A stretch of 64,000 bases of DNA from Mucilaginibacter sp. SMC90 (GTDB lineage: Bacteria > Bacteroidota > Bacteroidia > Sphingobacteriales > Sphingobacteriaceae), in the NCBI RefSeq assembly GCF_022811725.1, contig NZ_CP094527.1, positions 3,286,001 through 3,350,000 on the forward strand, given 5' to 3'. A program made the position numbers and the translations under genes. Each line of letters opens with the position of its first letter. The stretch's first letter is position 1. Shown one piece after another: positions 62,843-64,000 of the stretch. The notes under the pieces were generated by a model. The model was not told the origin of the DNA. It saw only the letters and a program-made list of their open reading frames with translations, and did no database searches.

Positions 62843-64000
62843 TTAAGAAATTACGGGATTTGGGAAGATTGGCAGTTTGGCAAATTTGAGCACTTCTAAA
62901 CTGGCAAACCCAAACTCTGCAACAACTTTCCCAAGTATCAAATAACATCCGGCCCCACGAAATGGATAAGTAGGGGTATTGTTAGGAAAGTGTACCGTGT
63001 CGAATGTGTTGCCTTCTACATCGAGAAAGTTACCAAACCACATTTTTTGATTGTATTTCGTATGAACTGTTTTTTCACATACGTACAGGCCTACCATTTT
63101 TACCTGCTGGCCAACATGATTGATCAGATCATTCGCACAGATTTCACCTCTGTAATCTGTTTGCAAAAGTTCAAACATGGTCATGCTAACGGGAAAACCC
63201 AGCAACTCCAGTTCATGATACGCATTCTCTAACCGCGTATTGACCAAAACAGGAAGGGAGTAATTCTTAGTTTCAACCTTAAATAACTCCGCATTATTAT
63301 TAGGCTTTGTTTTCGCACCTAATAACAGGTGTATCGCCCAAAGCAGTTCCTTTTTACTTTTTCCTGTAAATCGTAGCGCACCAACACGAATCAGCGTGAT
63401 CGTTTGCTCTAAACCAATCCCCGTTCTTTTTACAAAATCTTCTAAGCTTTGATATGACCCATTTTGACGGCGTTCTGCCGGGATCATTTCAATAAGTTCC
63501 TCATTTAGGCCGTGAATACCGACAAATCCCAGATAAACATCGACTCCTGAAATATTCACCAGGCTGTCACTGTTATTCACGCATGGCAAATGAACAATGC
63601 CTCCCGACCTTTGCAACTCCTGCACGTACAACGCCCGGTCATAAAATCCCCCGTAATTATTCAGCACTGCAACCATGAACTCCCGCGGAAAATAGGTCTT
63701 CAGGTGAAGGCTTTGATAGCTTTCTACAGCAAAGCTGGCCGAATGTGCTTTGGAAAAACTGTAACCCGCAAAAGAGGCAACCTGCCGCCACACCTCTTTA
63801 ACTACTGCCTCCGGACGGCCCAAATTCAACGCACCTTCATGGAAACGCTCCACCAACCGGTCAAATTCTTTGTTTGAACGGTATTTGCCGCTCATGCCGC
63901 GCCGGAGGATATCCGCATCCGTTCCGTCCATGCCTGCGAAATGAATACAAACTTTAATTACATCCTCCTGGTACACCATCACACCATAGGTCTCTTCAAG
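62843..64000 (-). CDS. DNA polymerase III alpha-type subunit, C-terminal part (runs off the window)
   Basis: The visible 386 codons are the C-terminal part of a DnaE-family polymerase. The polymerase core end is seen in EETYGVMVYQEDV and FAGYSFSKAHSASFAVESY, followed by the helix-hairpin-helix area and an OB-fold-like end. The gene continues past position 64000, where the frame is still open. Being outside the housekeeping context and next to an ICE, it may be a DnaE2-type error-prone enzyme of an ImuB cassette, but the decisive neighbours are not in view. Confidence 0.85.
   Translation of the reverse strand, partial: LEETYGVMVYQEDVIKVCIHFAGMDGTDADILRRGMSGKYRSNKEFDRLVERFHEGALNLGRPEAVVKEVWRQVASFAGYSFSKAHSASFAVESYQSLHLKTYFPREFMVAVLNNYGGFYDRALYVQELQRSGGIVHLPCVNNSDSLVNISGVDVYLGFVGIHGLNEELIEMIPAERRQNGSYQSLEDFVKRTGIGLEQTITLIRVGALRFTGKSKKELLWAIHLLLGAKTKPNNNAELFKVETKNYSLPVLVNTRLENAYHELELLGFPVSMTMFELLQTDYRGEICANDLINHVGQQVKMVGLYVCEKTVHTKYNQKMWFGNFLDVEGNTFDTVHFPNNTPTYPFRGAGCYLILGKVVAEFGFASLEVLKFAKLPIFPNPVIS

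Overview
The window looks like a chromosomal segment of a Bacteroidota bacterium, most likely family Sphingobacteriaceae (Mucilaginibacter/Pedobacter-like). This is an inference from several signs: promoters with the Bacteroidota -7 box TAnnTTTG, TlpA-type thioredoxins with a DUF4369-like N-terminal domain, an RND pump fused to its outer-membrane factor, and a transfer region with the TraE/F/G/J/K/M/N order of CTnDOT-like conjugative elements.

Region 1 (1-13 kb) looks like ordinary chromosome. It holds a peptide/redox cluster (TlpA-like protein, small secreted protein, a second TlpA-like gene broken by a -1 frameshift, an M16 peptidase), a FecI-type ECF sigma factor without a FecR neighbour, a sulfite-oxidase-like molybdoenzyme, a luciferase-like flavoenzyme, a scrap of a patatin-like gene, and purL. 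Region 2 (13.1-16.9 kb) is a compact, AT-richer, minus-strand four-gene polysaccharide cluster: epimerase, deacetylase, sugar transferase, FAD oxidoreductase.

Region 3 (16.9-19.1 kb) is a low-coding junction with a tRNA-3'-end-like fragment, hairpins, a lone membrane protein and a newly noticed 54-aa basic tail-anchored protein. Region 4 (18.9-36.5 kb) is one long minus-strand run of overlapping genes for metal and envelope homeostasis: a Cys-rich secreted protein, a small basic membrane protein, a CzcA-TolC fusion, CzcB, a P1B-4 ATPase, Nramp-like and ZIP-like transporters with altered metal motifs, membrane proteins, an RseP-like site-2 protease, an HD protein, secreted and outer-membrane proteins, DUF1345, a GmhA-like isomerase and a bestrophin. 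Region 5 (36.6-38.6 kb) has MgtC, a YidH-like protein, a small membrane protein and a MarR regulator, all on the plus strand.

Region 6 (38.6-61.3 kb) is the mobilisation and conjugation module of an integrative conjugative element. It has a structured noncoding stretch, a degenerate primase-like protein, MobC, an iteron-like array (candidate oriT), a relaxase, ParA and the tra operon. The tra operon includes two TraE paralogues separated by an intrinsic terminator and four tandem secreted proteins where one TraI is expected. It ends with a coupling protein, an M23 peptidase and an ArdC-like protein. Region 7 (61.3-64 kb) carries a YiiX-like cargo enzyme with its own promoter, a small unknown gene and the C-terminal part of a DnaE-type polymerase that runs off the window. 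No integrase is present, so the element's ends are unproven. My working model is that regions 3-7 form one ICE carrying metal-resistance cargo.
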